Below are positions 12,501 through 26,882 of a DNA stretch of 64,000 bases, piece by piece (within the stretch, counting starts at the first letter, position 1; every line of letters begins with the position of its first letter). The stretch lies in NCBI RefSeq assembly GCF_050947335.1, contig NW_027474090.1, forward strand, positions 1 to 64,000, given 5' to 3'. Both the position numbers and the translations under genes were made by a program. The stretch comes from Megachile rotundata. Lineage: Eukaryota; Arthropoda; Insecta; Hymenoptera; Megachilidae. The notes under the pieces are model-generated. The model had not been told where the DNA came from and did not search any database. It saw only the letters and a program-made list of their open reading frames with translations.

Positions 12501-14929
12501 ATTGGCCATATTATGCTTATGTGATCAATAGAACGACAAATACTATACTTATTACTCTTATTATTGTCAACGTAACTCATATTATTAGCCATATTATGCT
12601 TATATGATCGATAGAACGACAATTACTATATTTATTATTCTTATGTTTATCAACCTAACTCATATTATTAGCCATATTATGCTTATATGATCGACAGAAC
12701 GACAATTAATATACTTATTACACTCACTATCATCAATCTAACTTATATTATTAACCATATTATGCAGATATGATCGATAGGACGACAATTACTATACTTA
12801 TTACTCTTACTATTATCAATCTAACTCATATTATTATCCATATTATGCTTATATGATCGATAGAACGACAATTACTATACTTATTACTCTTATTATGGTC
12901 AACGTGACTCATATTATTAGCCATATTATGCTTATATGATCGACAGAACGACAATTACTATACTTATTACACTCACTATTATCAATCTAACTCATATTAT
13001 TATCCATATTATGCTTATATGATCGATAGAACGACAATTACTATACTTATTACTCTTATTATGGTCAACGTAACTCATAATTTTAGCCATATTATGCTTA
13101 TATGATCGATAGAACGACAATTGCTATACTTATTATTCTTATTTTTATCAACCTAACTAATATTATTAGCCATATTATGCTTATATGATCGATAGAACGA
13201 CAATTACTATACCCACAACTCTTATTATTATCAATCTAACTCATATTTCTAGCCATATTATGCTTATGTGATCGATAGAACGACAATTACTATACTTATT
13301 ACTCTTATTATTATCAATCTAACACATATTATTAGCCATATTATGCTTATATGATCGACAGTACGACAATTGCTATACTTATTACACTCACTATTATCAA
13401 TCTAACTCATATTATTAACCATATTATGCTGATATGATCGATAGAACGACAATTACTATACTTATTACTCTTATTATTGTCAACGTAACTCATATTATTA
13501 GCCATATTATGCTTATATGATCGACAGAACGACAATTACAATACTTATTATTCTTATTTTTATCAACCTGACTCATATTATTAGCCATATTATGCTTAAA
13601 TGATCGATAGAACCATAATTACTATACTTATTACACTCACTATTATCAATCTAACTCATATTATTAGCCATATTATGCTTATGTGATCGATAGAAAGATA
13701 ATTACTATACTTATTACTCTTATTATTATCAATCTAACTCATATTGTTAGCCATATTATGCTTATGTGATCGATAGAACGACAATTACTATACCTATTAC
13801 TCTTATTATTATAAATATAACTCATATTATTAGCCATATTATGCTTATATGATCGACAGAACGACAATTAATATACTTATTACACTCACTATCATCAATC
13901 TAACTCATATTATTAACCATATTATGCAGATATGATCGATAGGACGACAATTACTATACTTATTACTCTTACTATTATCAATCTAACTCATATTATTAAC
14001 CATATTATGCTCATATGATCGATAGAACGACAATTACTATACTTATTACTCTTATTATTGTCAACGTAACTCATATTATTAGCCATATTATGCTTATATG
14101 ATCGATAGAACGACAATTACAATACTTATTACTCTTATTATTATCAATCTAACTCATATTATTAGCCATATTATGCTTATATGATCGACAGAAGGACAAT
14201 TACTATACTTATTACTCTTATTATGGTCAACGTAACTCATATTATTAGCCATATTATGCTTAAATGATCGATAGAACGACAATTACTATACCCACTACTC
14301 TTGTTATTATCGTTCTAACTCATATGATTGGCCATATTATGCTTATGTGATCAATAGAACGACAAATACTATACTTATTACTCTTATTATTGTCAACGTA
14401 ACTCATATTATTAGCCATATTATGCTTATATGATCGATAGAACGACAATTACTATATTTATTATTCTTATGTTTATCAACCTAACTCATATTATTAGCCA
14501 TATTATGCTTATATGATCGACAGAACGACAATTAATATACTTATTACACTCACTATCATCAATCTAACTCATATTATTAACCATATTATGCAGATATGAT
14601 CGATAGGACGACAATTACTATACTTATTACTCTTACTATTATCAATCTAACTCATATTATTATCCATATTATGCTTATATGATCGATAGAACGACAATTA
14701 CTATACTTATTACTCTTATTATGGTCAACGTGACTCATATTATTAGCCATATTATGCTTATATGATCGACAGAACGACAATTACTATACTTATTACACTC
14801 ACTATTATCAATCTAACTCATATTATTATCCATATTATGCTTATATGATCGATAGAACGACAATTACTATACTTATTACTCTTATTATGGTCAACGTAAC
14901 TCATAATTTTAGCCATATTATGCTTATAT
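9537..14929. repeat. 65-monomer unit, copy 2 (5393 bp)
   Basis: Second tandem copy of the unit, with the same two one-base deletions (near 11253 and 11374) and the same internal nesting. It ends near 14930. From there CGACAATTGCTATAC and class D sequence replaces the CCCACAACTC monomer that would start a third copy. The near identity means this is a recent amplification, or an assembly artefact that long reads would expose. Confidence 0.92.
13846..14260. repeat. Five-monomer insertion, second copy
   Basis: The same 415-bp insertion at +5393 bp. It was therefore in place before the 5393-bp unit duplicated. It contains the same GACAATTAATATAC, GATAGGACGAC, GCTCATATGATCG and GACAGAAGGAC variants. 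Confidence 0.7.
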
Positions 14930-17340
14930 GATCGATAGAACGACAATTGCTATACTTATTATTCTTATTTTTATCAACCTAACTCATACTATTAGCCATA
15001 TTATGCTTAAATGATCGATAGAACGACAATTACTATACCCACTACTCTTGTTATTATCGATCTAACTCATATGATTAGCCATATTATGCTTATGTGATCA
15101 ATCGAACGACAATTACTATACTTATTACTCTTATTATTGTCAACGTAACTCATATTATTAGCCATATTATGCTTATATGATCGATAGAACGACAATTACT
15201 ATACTTTTTAGTCTTAATATTATCAATCTAACTCATATTATTAGCCATATTATGCTTATATGATCGATAGAACGACAATTACTATACCCACAACTCTTAT
15301 TATTATCAATCTAACTCATATTATTAGCCATATTATGCTTATGTGATCGATAGAACGAAAATTACTATACTTATTACACTCACTATTATCAATCTAACTC
15401 ATATTATTAACCATATTATGCAGATATGATCGATAGGACGACAATTACTATACTTATTACTCTTACTATTATCAATCTAACTCATATTATTAGCCATATT
15501 ATGCAGATATGATCGATAGAACTACAATTACTATACTCTTTACTCTTATTATTATCAATCTAACTCACATTATTAGCCATTTTATGCTTATGTGATCGAG
15601 AGAACGACAATTACTATACTTATTACTCTTATTGTTGTCAATCTACCTCATATTATTAACCATATTATGCTTATATGAGCAATAGAACCATAATTACTAT
15701 ACTTATTACACTCACTATTATCAATCTAACTCATATTATTAACCATATTATGCAGATATGATCGACAGAACGACAGTTACTATACTTATTACACTCACTA
15801 TTATCAATCTAACTCATATTATTAACCATATTATGCTTATATGATCGATAGAACGACAATTACTATACATATTACTCTTATTATTGTCAACGTAACTCAT
15901 ATTATTAGCCATATTATGCTTATATGATCGATAGAACGACAATTACTATACTTATTAGTCTTGTTATTATCAATCTAACTCATATTATTAGCCATATTAT
16001 GCTTATATGATCGATAGAACGACAATTACTATACCCACAACTCTTATTATTATCAATCTAACTCATATTATTAGCCATATTATTCTTATGTGATCGACAG
16101 AACGACAATTACTATACTTATTACTCTTATTATGGTCAACGTGAACTCATATTATTAGCCATATTATGCTTATATGATCGACAGAACGACAATTACTATA
16201 CTTATTACACTCACTATTATCAATCTAACTCATATTATTATCCATATTATGCTTATATGATCGTCAGAACGACAATTACTATACTTATTACACTCACTAT
16301 TATCAATCTAACTCATATTATTAACCATATTATGCTTATATGATCGGTAGAACGACAATTACTATACTTATTTCTCTTATTATTATCTATCTAACTAATA
16401 TTATTAGCCATATTATGCTTATATGATCGATAGAACGACAATTACTATACTTATTACTCTTATTATGGTCAACGTAACTCATATTATTAGCCATATTATG
16501 CTTATATGATCGATAGAACGACAATTACTATACTTATTATTCTTATTTTTATTAACCTAACTCATATTATTAGCCATATTATGCTTAAATGATCGATAGA
16601 ACGACAATTACTATACCCACTACTCTTGTTATTATCGTTCTAACTCATATGATTAGCCATATTATGCTTATGTGATCAATAGAACGACAATTACTATACT
16701 TATTACTCTTATTATTGTCAACGTAACTCATATTATTAGCCATATTATGCTTATATGATCGATAGAACAACAATTACTATATTTATTATTCTTATGTTTA
16801 TCAACCTAACTCATATTATTAGCCATATTATGCTTAAATGATAGATAGAACGACAATTACTGTACTTATTACTCTTATTATTATCAATCTAACTCATATT
16901 ATTAACCATATTATGCTTATATGAGCAATAGCACCATAATTACTATACTTATTACACTCACTATTATCAATCTAACTCATATTATTAGCCATATTATGCT
17001 TATGTGATCGATAGAACGATAATTACTATACTTGTTACTCTTATTATTATCAATCTAACTCATATTGTTAGCCATATTATGCTTATGTGATCGATAGAAC
17101 GACAATTACTATACTTATTACTCTTATTATTATCAATATAACTCATATTATTAGCCATATTATGCTTATATGATCGACAGAACGACAATTAATATACTTA
17201 TTACACTCACTATCATCAATCTAACTCATACTATTAACCATATTATGCTAATATGATCGATAGAACGACAATTACTATACTTATTTCACTCACTATTATC
17301 AATCTAACTCATATTATTAGCCATATTATGCTTATGTGAT
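14767..17340. repeat. 31-monomer HOR, copy 1 (2574 bp)
   Basis: A 2574-bp unit (31 x 83 plus 1). Markers recur at +2574: TTGTTATTATCGATC (15047 and 17621 at cttg) and ACTCTTTACTC (tctttactc at 15537 and 18111). The +1 is an extra G in GGTCAACGTGAACTC at 16141, present in both copies. The unit contains ~510 bp (15518-16027) matching the first 510 bp of the window. Confidence 0.88.
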
Positions 17341-19665
17341 CGACAGAACGACAATTACTATACTTATTACACTCACTATTATCAATCTAACTCATATTAT
17401 TATCCATATTATGCTTATATGATCGATAGAACGACAATTACTATACTTATTACTCTTATTATGGTCAACGTAACTCATAATTTTAGCCATATTATGCTTA
17501 TATGATCGATAGAACGACAATTGCTATACTTATTATTCTTATTTTTATCAACCTAACTCATACTATTAGCCATATTATGCTTAAATGATCGATAGAACGA
17601 CAATTACTATACCCACTACTCTTGTTATTATCGATCTAACTCATATGATTAGCCATATTATGCTTATGTGATCAATCGAACGACAATTACTATACTTATT
17701 ACTCTTATTATTGTCAACGTAACTCATATTATTAGCCATATTATGCTTATATGATCGATAGAACGACAATTACTATACTTTTTAGTCTTAATATTATCAA
17801 TCTAACTCATATTATTAGCCATATTATGCTTATATGATCGATAGAACGACAATTACTATACCCACAACTCTTATTATTATCAATCTAACTCATATTATTA
17901 GCCATATTATGCTTATGTGATCGATAGAACGAAAATTACTATACTTATTACACTCACTATTATCAATCTAACTCATATTATTAACCATATTATGCAGATA
18001 TGATCGATAGGACGACAATTACTATACTTATTACTCTTACTATTATCAATCTAACTCATATTATTAGCCATATTATGCAGATATGATCGATAGAACTACA
18101 ATTACTATACTCTTTACTCTTATTATTATCAATCTAACTCACATTATTAGCCATTTTATGCTTATGTGATCGAGAGAACGACAATTACTATACATATTAC
18201 TCTTATTATTGTCAACGTAACTCATATTATTAGCCATATTATGCTTATATGATCGATAGAACGACAATTACTATACTTATTAGTCTTGTTATTATCAATC
18301 TAACTCATATTATTAGCCATATTATGCTTATATGATCGATAGAACGACAATTACTATACCCACAACTCTTATTATTATCAATCTAACTCATATTATTAGC
18401 CATATTATTCTTATGTGATCGACAGAACGACAATTACTATACTTATTACTCTTATTATGGTCAACGTGAACTCATATTATTAGCCATATTATGCTTATAT
18501 GATCGACAGAACGACAATTACTATACTTATTACACTCACTATTATCAATCTAACTCATATTATTATCCATATTATGCTTATATGATCGTCAGAACGACAA
18601 TTACTATACTTATTACACTCACTATTATCAATCTAACTCATATTATTAACCATATTATGCTTATATGATCGGTAGAACGACAATTACTATACTTATTTCT
18701 CTTATTATTATCTATCTAACTAATATTATTAGCCATATTATGCTTATATGATCGATAGAACGACAATTACTATACTTATTACTCTTATTATGGTCAACGT
18801 AACTCATATTATTAGCCATATTATGCTTATATGATCGATAGAACGACAATTACTATACTTATTATTCTTATTTTTATTAACCTAACTCATATTATTAGCC
18901 ATATTATGCTTAAATGATCGATAGAACGACAATTACTATACCCACTACTCTTGTTATTATCGTTCTAACTCATATGATTAGCCATATTATGCTTATGTGA
19001 TCAATAGAACGACAATTACTATACTTATTACTCTTATTATTGTCAACGTAACTCATATTATTAGCCATATTATGCTTATATGATCGATAGAACAACAATT
19101 ACTATATTTATTATTCTTATGTTTATCAACCTAACTCATATTATTAGCCATATTATGCTTAAATGATAGATAGAACGACAATTACTGTACTTATTACTCT
19201 TATTATTATCAATCTAACTCATATTATTAACCATATTATGCTTATATGAGCAATAGCACCATAATTACTATACTTATTACACTCACTATTATCAATCTAA
19301 CTCATATTATTAGCCATATTATGCTTATGTGATCGATAGAACGATAATTACTATACTTATTACTCTTATTATTATCAATCTAACTCATATTGTTAGCCAT
19401 ATTATGCTTATGTGATCGATAGAACGACAATTACTATACTTATTACTCTTATTATTATCAATATAACTCATATTATTAGCCATATTATGCTTATATGATC
19501 GACAGAACGACAATTAATATACTTATTACACTCACTATCATCAATCTAACTCATACTATTAACCATATTATGCTAATATGATCGATAGAACGACAATTAC
19601 TATACTTATTTCACTCACTATTATCAATCTAACTCATATTATTAGCCATATTATGCTTATGTGAT
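17341..19665. repeat. 31-monomer HOR, copy 2, shortened to 28 monomers (2325 bp)
   Basis: Second copy, missing exactly three monomers (249 bp) that correspond to about 15607-15855. Left of the gap the offset to copy 1 is 2574; right of it (GTGAACTC at 16141 and 18466) the offset is 2325. The deletion is a whole number of monomers, as expected from unequal exchange in register. Confidence 0.88.
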
Positions 19666-20005
19666 CGATAGAACGCAATTACTATACTTATTACTCTTAT
19701 TATTATCAAACTAACTCATATTATTAGCCATATTATGCTTATATGATCGACAGAACGACAATTACTATACTTATTACACTCACTATTATCAATCAAATTC
19801 ATATTATTAACCATATTATGCAGATATGATCGATAGCACGACATTTACTATACTTATTACTCTTACTATTATCAATCTAACTTATATTATTAGCCATATT
19901 ATGCTTATATGATCGATAGAACGACAATTACTATACTTATTATTCTTATTTTTATCAACCTAACTCATATTATTAGCCATATTATGCTTAAATGATCGAT
20001 AGAAC
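19666..20005. repeat. Four-monomer linker shared with the 4-kb units
   Basis: It begins with a one-base deletion monomer (GAACGCAATTAC at about 19671), then ATCAAACTAAC, ATCAATCAAATTC and the GATAGCACGACATTTAC monomer. The same run is found at about 28302, 32285, 36434 and 40417 inside each later 4-kb unit, so this linker shares descent with them. Confidence 0.75.
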
Positions 20006-21582
20006 GACAATTACTATACTTATTACTCTTATTATTATCAATCTAACTCATATTATTAGCCATTTTATGCTTATATGATCGTCAGAACGACAATTACTAT
20101 ACTTATTACACTCACTATTATCAATCTAACTCATATTATTAACCATATTATGCTTATATGATCGGTAGAACGACAATTACTATACTTATTTCTCTTATTA
20201 TTATCTATCTAACTAATATTATTAGCCATATTATGCTTATATGATCGATAGAACGACAATTACTATACTTATTACTCTTATCATTGTCAACGTAACTCAT
20301 ATTATTAGCCATATCATGCTTATATGATCGATCGAACGACAATTACTATACCCACTACTCTTATTATTATCAATCTAACCCATATTATTACCCATATTAT
20401 GCTTATATGATCGACAGAACGACAATTGCTATACTTATTACACTCACTATTATCAATCTAACTCATATTATTAACCATATTATGCTTATATGATCGATAG
20501 AACGACAATTACTATACTTATTACTCTTATTATTGTCAACGTAACTCATATTATTAGCCATATTATGCTTATATGATCGATGGAACAACAAGTACTATAC
20601 TTATTATTCTTATTTTTATCAACCTAACTCATATTATTAGCCATATTATGCTTAAATGATCGATAGAACGACAATTACTATACTTATTACTCTTATTATT
20701 GTCAACGTAACTCATATTATTAGCCATATTATGCTTATATGATCGACGGAACAACAAGTACTATACTTAGTATTCTTATTTCTATCAACCTAACTCATAT
20801 TATTAGCCATATTATGCTTAAATGATCGATAGAACGACAATTACTATACCCACTACTCTTGTTATTATCAATCTAACTCATATGATTAGCAATATTATGC
20901 TTATGTGATCAATAGAACGACAACTACTATACTTATTACTCTTATTATTGTCAACGTAACTCATATTATTAGCCATATTATGCTTATATGATCGATAGAA
21001 CGACAATTACTATACTTATTAGTCTTATTATTATCAATCTAACTCATATTATTAGCTATATCATGCTTATATGATCGATAGAACGACAATTACTATACCC
21101 ACTACTCTTATTATTATCAATCTAACTCATATTATTAGCCATATTATGCTTATGTGATCGATAGAACGACAATTACTATACTTATTACTCTTATTATTAT
21201 CAATCTAACCCATATTATTAGCCATATTATGCTTATATGATCGACAGAACGACAATTGCTATACTTATTACACTCACTATTATCAATCTAACTCATATTA
21301 TTAACCATATTATGCTTATATGATCGATAGAACGACTATTACTATACTTATTACTCTTATCATTGTCAACGTAACTCATATTATTAGCCATATTATGCTT
21401 ATATGATCGATAGAACGACTATTACTATACTTATTATTCTTATTTTTAACAACCTAACTCATATTATTAGCCATATTATGCTTAACTGATCGATAGAACT
21501 GCAATTGCTATACTCATTACTCTTATTATTATCAATCTAACTCATATTGTTAGCCATATTATGCTTATGTGATCGATAGAAC
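20006..21582. repeat. 19-monomer HOR, copy 1 (1577 bp)
   Basis: A 1577-bp (19 x 83) unit. Markers at +1577: GATCGTCAG (20081 and 21658 at gtcag) and the palindromic GATCGATCGAACG monomer (atcgaacg at 20331 and 21908). Class order includes C, I, D, C, I', E', C, G, E, A, B, C, D, H. One monomer differs between copies: TTTCTCTTATTATTATC here and TTACACTCAC in copy 2. Confidence 0.88.
20575..20657 (+). repeat. Class I monomer (GATGGAACAACAAGTAC)
   Basis: Derivative of class D with GATCGATGGAACAACAAG replacing the usual entry and a D-type second half. A GATCGACGGAAC / ACTTAGTATTC sub-form marks the optional two-monomer module. It is found from about 20.5 kb to 48.7 kb and not in the first 20 kb or after 49 kb, so it belongs to the central, most recently expanded part. 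Confidence 0.85.
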
Positions 21583-23159
21583 GACAATTACTATACTTAT
21601 TACTCTTATTATTATCAATCTAACTCATATTATTAGCCATTTTATGCTTATATGATCGTCAGAACGACAATTACTATACTTATTACACTCACTATTATCA
21701 ATCTAACTCATATTATTAACCATATTATGCTTATATGATCGGTAGAACGACAATTACTATACTTATTACACTCACTATTATCAATCTAACTCATATTATT
21801 AGCCATATTATGCTTATATGATCGATAGAACGACAATTACTATACTTATTACTCTTATCATTGTCAACGTAACTCATATTATTAGCCATATCATGCTTAT
21901 ATGATCGATCGAACGACAATTACTATACCCACTACTCTTATTATTATCAATCTAACCCATATTATTACCCATATTATGCTTATATGATCGACAGAACGAC
22001 AATTGCTATACTTATTACACTCACTATTATCAATCTAACTCATATTATTAACCATATTATGCTTATATGATCGATAGAACGACAATTACTATACTTATTA
22101 CTCTTATTATTGTCAACGTAACTCATATTATTAGCCATATTATGCTTATATGATCGATGGAACAACAAGTACTATACTTATTATTCTTATTTTTATCAAC
22201 CTAACTCATATTATTAGCCATATTATGCTTAAATGATCGATAGAACGACAATTACTATACTTATTACTCTTATTATTGTCAACGTAACTCATATTATTAG
22301 CCATATTATGCTTATATGATCGACGGAACAACAAGTACTATACTTAGTATTCTTATTTCTATCAACCTAACTCATATTATTAGCCATATTATGCTTAAAT
22401 CATCGATAGAACGACAATTACTATACCCACTACTCTTGTTATTATCAATCTAACTCATATGATTAGCAATATTATGCTTATGTGATCAATAGAACGACAA
22501 CTACTATACTTATTACTCTTATTATTGTCAACGTAACTCATATTATTAGCCATATTATGCTTATATGATCGATAGAACGACAATTACTATACTTATTAGT
22601 CTTATTATTATCAATCTAACTCATATTATTAGCTATATTATGCTTATATGATCGATAGAACGACAATTACTATACCCACTACTCTTATTATTATCAATCT
22701 AACTCATATTATTAGCCATATTATGCTTATGTGATCGATAGAACGACAATTACTATACTTATTACTCTTATTATTATCAATCTAACCCATATTATTAGCC
22801 ATATTATGCTTATATGATCGACAGAACGACAATTGCTATACTTATTACACTCACTATTATCAATCTAACTCATATTATTAACCATATTATGCTTATATGA
22901 TTGATAGAACGACTATTACTATACTTATTACTCTTATCATTGTCAACGTAACTCATATTATTAGCCATATTATGCTTATATGATCGATAGAACGACTATT
23001 ACTATACTTATTATTCTTATTTTTAACAACCTAACTCATATTATTAGCCATATTATGCTTAACTGATCGATAGAACTGCAATTGCTATACTCATTACTCT
23101 TATTATTATCAATCTAACTCATATTGTTAGCCATATTATGCTTATGTGATCGATAGAAC
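21583..23159. repeat. 19-monomer HOR, copy 2 (1577 bp)
   Basis: Second tandem copy. A third begins at 23160 (GATCGTCAG again at gtcag 23235, +1577) but breaks off near 23341 after about two monomers. The whole stretch 21583-23341 also matches 42163-43921 at a constant offset of 20580 bp, including the GATTAGCAAT and TTAACTGATCG variants. Confidence 0.88.
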
Positions 23160-23341
23160 GACAATTACTATACTTATTACTCTTATTATTATCAATCTAA
23201 CTCATATTATTAGCCATTTTATGCTTATATGATCGTCAGAACGACAATTACTATACTTATTACACTCACTATTATCAATCTAACTCATATTATTAACCAT
23301 ATTATGCTTATATGATCGGTAGAACGACAATTACTATACTT
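23160..23341. repeat. 19-monomer HOR, truncated third copy
   Basis: Two monomers in register with the preceding HOR (class A with ATTTTATGC, then GATCGTCAGAACG class B). A class D monomer with CAACCTGACTC, foreign to this HOR, then takes over. The break marks a junction between two HOR families. Confidence 0.75.
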
Positions 23342-24385
23342 ATTATTCTTATTTTTATCAACCTGACTCATATTATTAGCCATATTATGCTTAAATGATC
23401 GATAGAACGACAATTGCTATACTTATTACTCTTATTATTATCAATCTAACGCATATTATTAGCCATATTATGCTTATATGGTCGACAGAAGGACAATTAC
23501 TATACTTATTACACTCACTATTATCAATCTAACACATATTATTAACCATATTATGCTTATATGATCGATAGAACGACAATTACTATACTTATTACTCTTA
23601 TTATGGTCAACGTAACTCATATTATTAGCCATATTATGCTTATATGATCGATAGAACGACAATTACTATACTCATTATTCTTATTTTTATCAACCTAACT
23701 CATATTATTAGCCATATTATGCTTAAATGATCGATAGAACGACAATTACTATACCCACTACTCTTGTTATTATCGTTCTAACTCATATGATTAGCCATAT
23801 TATGCTTATATGATCGACAGAACGACAATTACTATACCCACAACTCTTATTATTATCAATCTAACTCATATTATTAGCCATATTATGCTTATGTGATCGA
23901 TAGAACGACAATTACTATACTTATTACTCTTATTATTATCAATCTAACCCATATTATTAGCCATATTATGCTTATATGATCGACAGAACGACAATTGCTA
24001 TACTTATTACACTCACTATTATCAATCTAACTCATATTATTAACCATATTATGCTTATATGATCGATAGAACGACAATTACTATACTTATTACTCTTATC
24101 ATTGTCAACGTAACTCATATTATTAGCCATATTATGCTTATATGATCGATAGAACGACTATTACTATACTTATTATTCTCATTTTTAACAACCTAACTCA
24201 TATTATTAGCCATATTATGCTTAAATGATCGATAGAACTACAATTGCTATACTCATTACTCTTATTATTATCAATATAACTCATATTATTAGCCATATCA
24301 TGCTTATATGATCGATAGAACGACAATTACTATACCCACAACTCTTATTATTATCAAACTAACTCATATTATTAGCCATATTATG
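23342..24385. repeat. Segment shared with the 27-monomer HOR at the far end
   Basis: It matches 59108 to about 60235. The offset is 35767 bp at the TATGGTCGACAGAAGG monomer (near 23479 and 59246) and becomes 35850 bp after about 23834, because one class B monomer present at the right-hand site is missing here. It carries CAACCTGACTC, CTAACGCATATT, CTAACACATATT and TATGGTCAACG variants. This segment is what produces the 62-codon chance frame on the minus strand. Confidence 0.78.
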
Positions 24386-26882
24386 CTTATATGATCGATA
24401 GAACGACAATTACTATACCCACTACTCTTATTATTATCAATCTAACTCATATTATTAGCCATGTTATACTTATGTGATCGATAGAACGACAATTACTATA
24501 CTTATTACTCTTATTATTATCAATCTAACCCATATTATTAGCCATATTATGCTTATATGATCGATAGAACGACAATTACTATACTTATTACTCTTATTAT
24601 TGTCAACGTAACTCATATTATTAGCCATATTTTGCTTAAATGATCGATAGAACGACAATTACTATACTTATTACTATTATTATTGTCAACGTAACTCATA
24701 TTATTAGCCATATTATGCTTATATGATCGATGGAACAACAAGTACTATACTTAGTATTCTTATTTTTATCAACCTAACTCATATTATTAGCCATATTATG
24801 CTTAAATGATCGATAGAACGACAATTACTATACCCACTACTCTTGTTATTATCAATCTAACTCATATGATTAGCAATATTATGCTTATGTGATCAATAGA
24901 ACGACAACTACTATACTTATTACTCTTATTATTGTCAACGTAACTCATATTATTAGCCATATTATGCTTATATGATCGATAGAACGACAATTACTACACT
25001 TATTAGTCTTATTATTATCAATCTAACTCATATTATTAGCTATATTATGCTTATATGATCGATAGAACGACAATTACTATACCCACTACTCTTATTATTA
25101 TCAATCTAACTCATATTATTAGCCATATTATGCTTATGTGATCGATAGAACGACAATTACTATACTTATTACTCTTATTATTATCAATCTAACCCATATT
25201 ATTAGCCATATTATGCTTATATGATCGACAGAACGACAATTGCTATACTTATTACACTCACTATTATCAATCTAACTCATATTATTAACCATATTATGCT
25301 TATATGATCGATAGAACGACAATTACTATACTTATTACTCTTATCATTGTCAACGTAACTCATATTATTAGCCATATTATGCTTATATGATCGATAGAAC
25401 GACTATTACTATACTTATTATTCTCATTTTTAACAACCTAACTCATATTATTAGCCATATTATGCTTAAATGATCGATAGAACTACAATTGCTATACTCA
25501 TTACTCTTATTATTATCAATCTAACTCATATTATTAGCCATATTATGCTTATATGATCGATAGAACGACTATTACTATACTTATTAGTCTTATTATTATC
25601 AATCTAACTCATATTATTAGCCATATTATGCTCATGTGATCGATAGAACGATAATTACTATACTTATTACTATTATTATTATCAATCTAACTCATATTGT
25701 TAGCCATATTATGCTTATGTGATCGATAGAACGACAATTACTATACTTATTACTCTTATTATTATCAATATAACTCTTATTATTAACCATATTATGCTAA
25801 TATGATCGATAGAACGACAATTACTATACTTATTCCACTCACTATTATCAATGTAACTCATATTATTAACCATATTATGCTAATATGATCGATAGAACGA
25901 CAATTACTATACTTATTCCACTCACTATTATCAATGTAACTCATATTATTAACCATATTATGCAGATATGATCGATAGCACGACATTTACTATACTTATT
26001 ACTCTTACTATTATCAATCTAACTTATATTATTAGCCATATTATGCTTATATGATCGATAGAACGACAATTACTATACTTATTATTCTTATTTTTATCAA
26101 CCTAACTCATATTATTAGCCATATTATGCTTAAATGATCGATAGAACGACAATTACTATACTTATTACTCTTATTATTATCAATCTAACCCATATTATTA
26201 GCCATTTTATGCTTATATGATCGACAGAACGACAATTGCTATACTTATTAAACTCACTATTATCAATCTAACTCATATTATTAACCATATTATGCTTATA
26301 TGATCGATAGAACGACTATTACTATACTTATTATTCTCATTTTTAACAACCTAACTCATATTATTAGCCATATTATGCTTAAATGATCGATAGAACTACA
26401 ATTGCTATACTCATTACACTTATTATTATCAATCTAACTCATATTATTAGCCATATCATGCTTATATGATCGATAGAACGACAATTACTATACCCACAAC
26501 TCTTATTATTATCAATCTAACTCATATTATTAGCCATATTATGCTTATGTGATCGATAGAACGACAATTACTATACTTATTACTCTTATTATTATCAATC
26601 TAACCAATATTATTAGCCATATTATGCTTATATGATCGACAGAACGACAATTGCTATACTTATTACACTCACTATTATCAATCTAACTCATATTATTAAC
26701 CATATTATGCTTATATGATCGATAGAACGACAATTACTATACTTATTACTCTTATCATTGTCAACATAACTCATATTATTAGCCATATTATGCTTATATG
26801 ATCGATAGAACGACTATTACTATACTTATTATTCTCATTTTTAACAACCTAACTCATATTATTAGCCATATTATGCTTAAAT
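24386..26882. repeat. Mosaic satellite segment between HOR families
   Basis: About 30 monomers with no single clean period. The TTCTCATTTTTAACAACC monomer recurs at +1245 bp (24177 and 25422; 15 monomers). The part 24700-25300 resembles the 19-mer. An exact adjacent pair of monomers lies near 25797-25962. From about 26600 the sequence begins to match 30583 onward at +3983 bp, so the right end merges into the 4-kb units. No gene or non-satellite DNA is seen. Confidence 0.7.
25797..25962. repeat. Exact adjacent-monomer duplication
   Basis: Two consecutive monomers carrying GCTAATATGATCG, TATTCCACTCAC, ATCAATGTAAC and ATTAACC follow each other without a visible difference. Neighbours elsewhere are usually of different classes, so this looks like a local one-monomer duplication. 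The doublet is inherited at about 27710-27870, 31690-31850, 35840-36000 and 39825-39985 in the 4-kb units. A single related monomer (TATTTCACTCAC) is at about 5385 and 17250. Confidence 0.8.

Noticed and set aside
23474..23662. 62-codon open frames on the minus strand at 23474-23662, 24470-24658, 59241-59429 and 61482-61670
   Set aside because: Same explanation: variant monomers (GATCGACAGAAGG, TATGGTCAACG) lack the usual stops for just over two monomers. The start codon I read is TTG, and there is no ribosome-binding or promoter context. Copies at 59241 and 61482 are the two 27-mer units.
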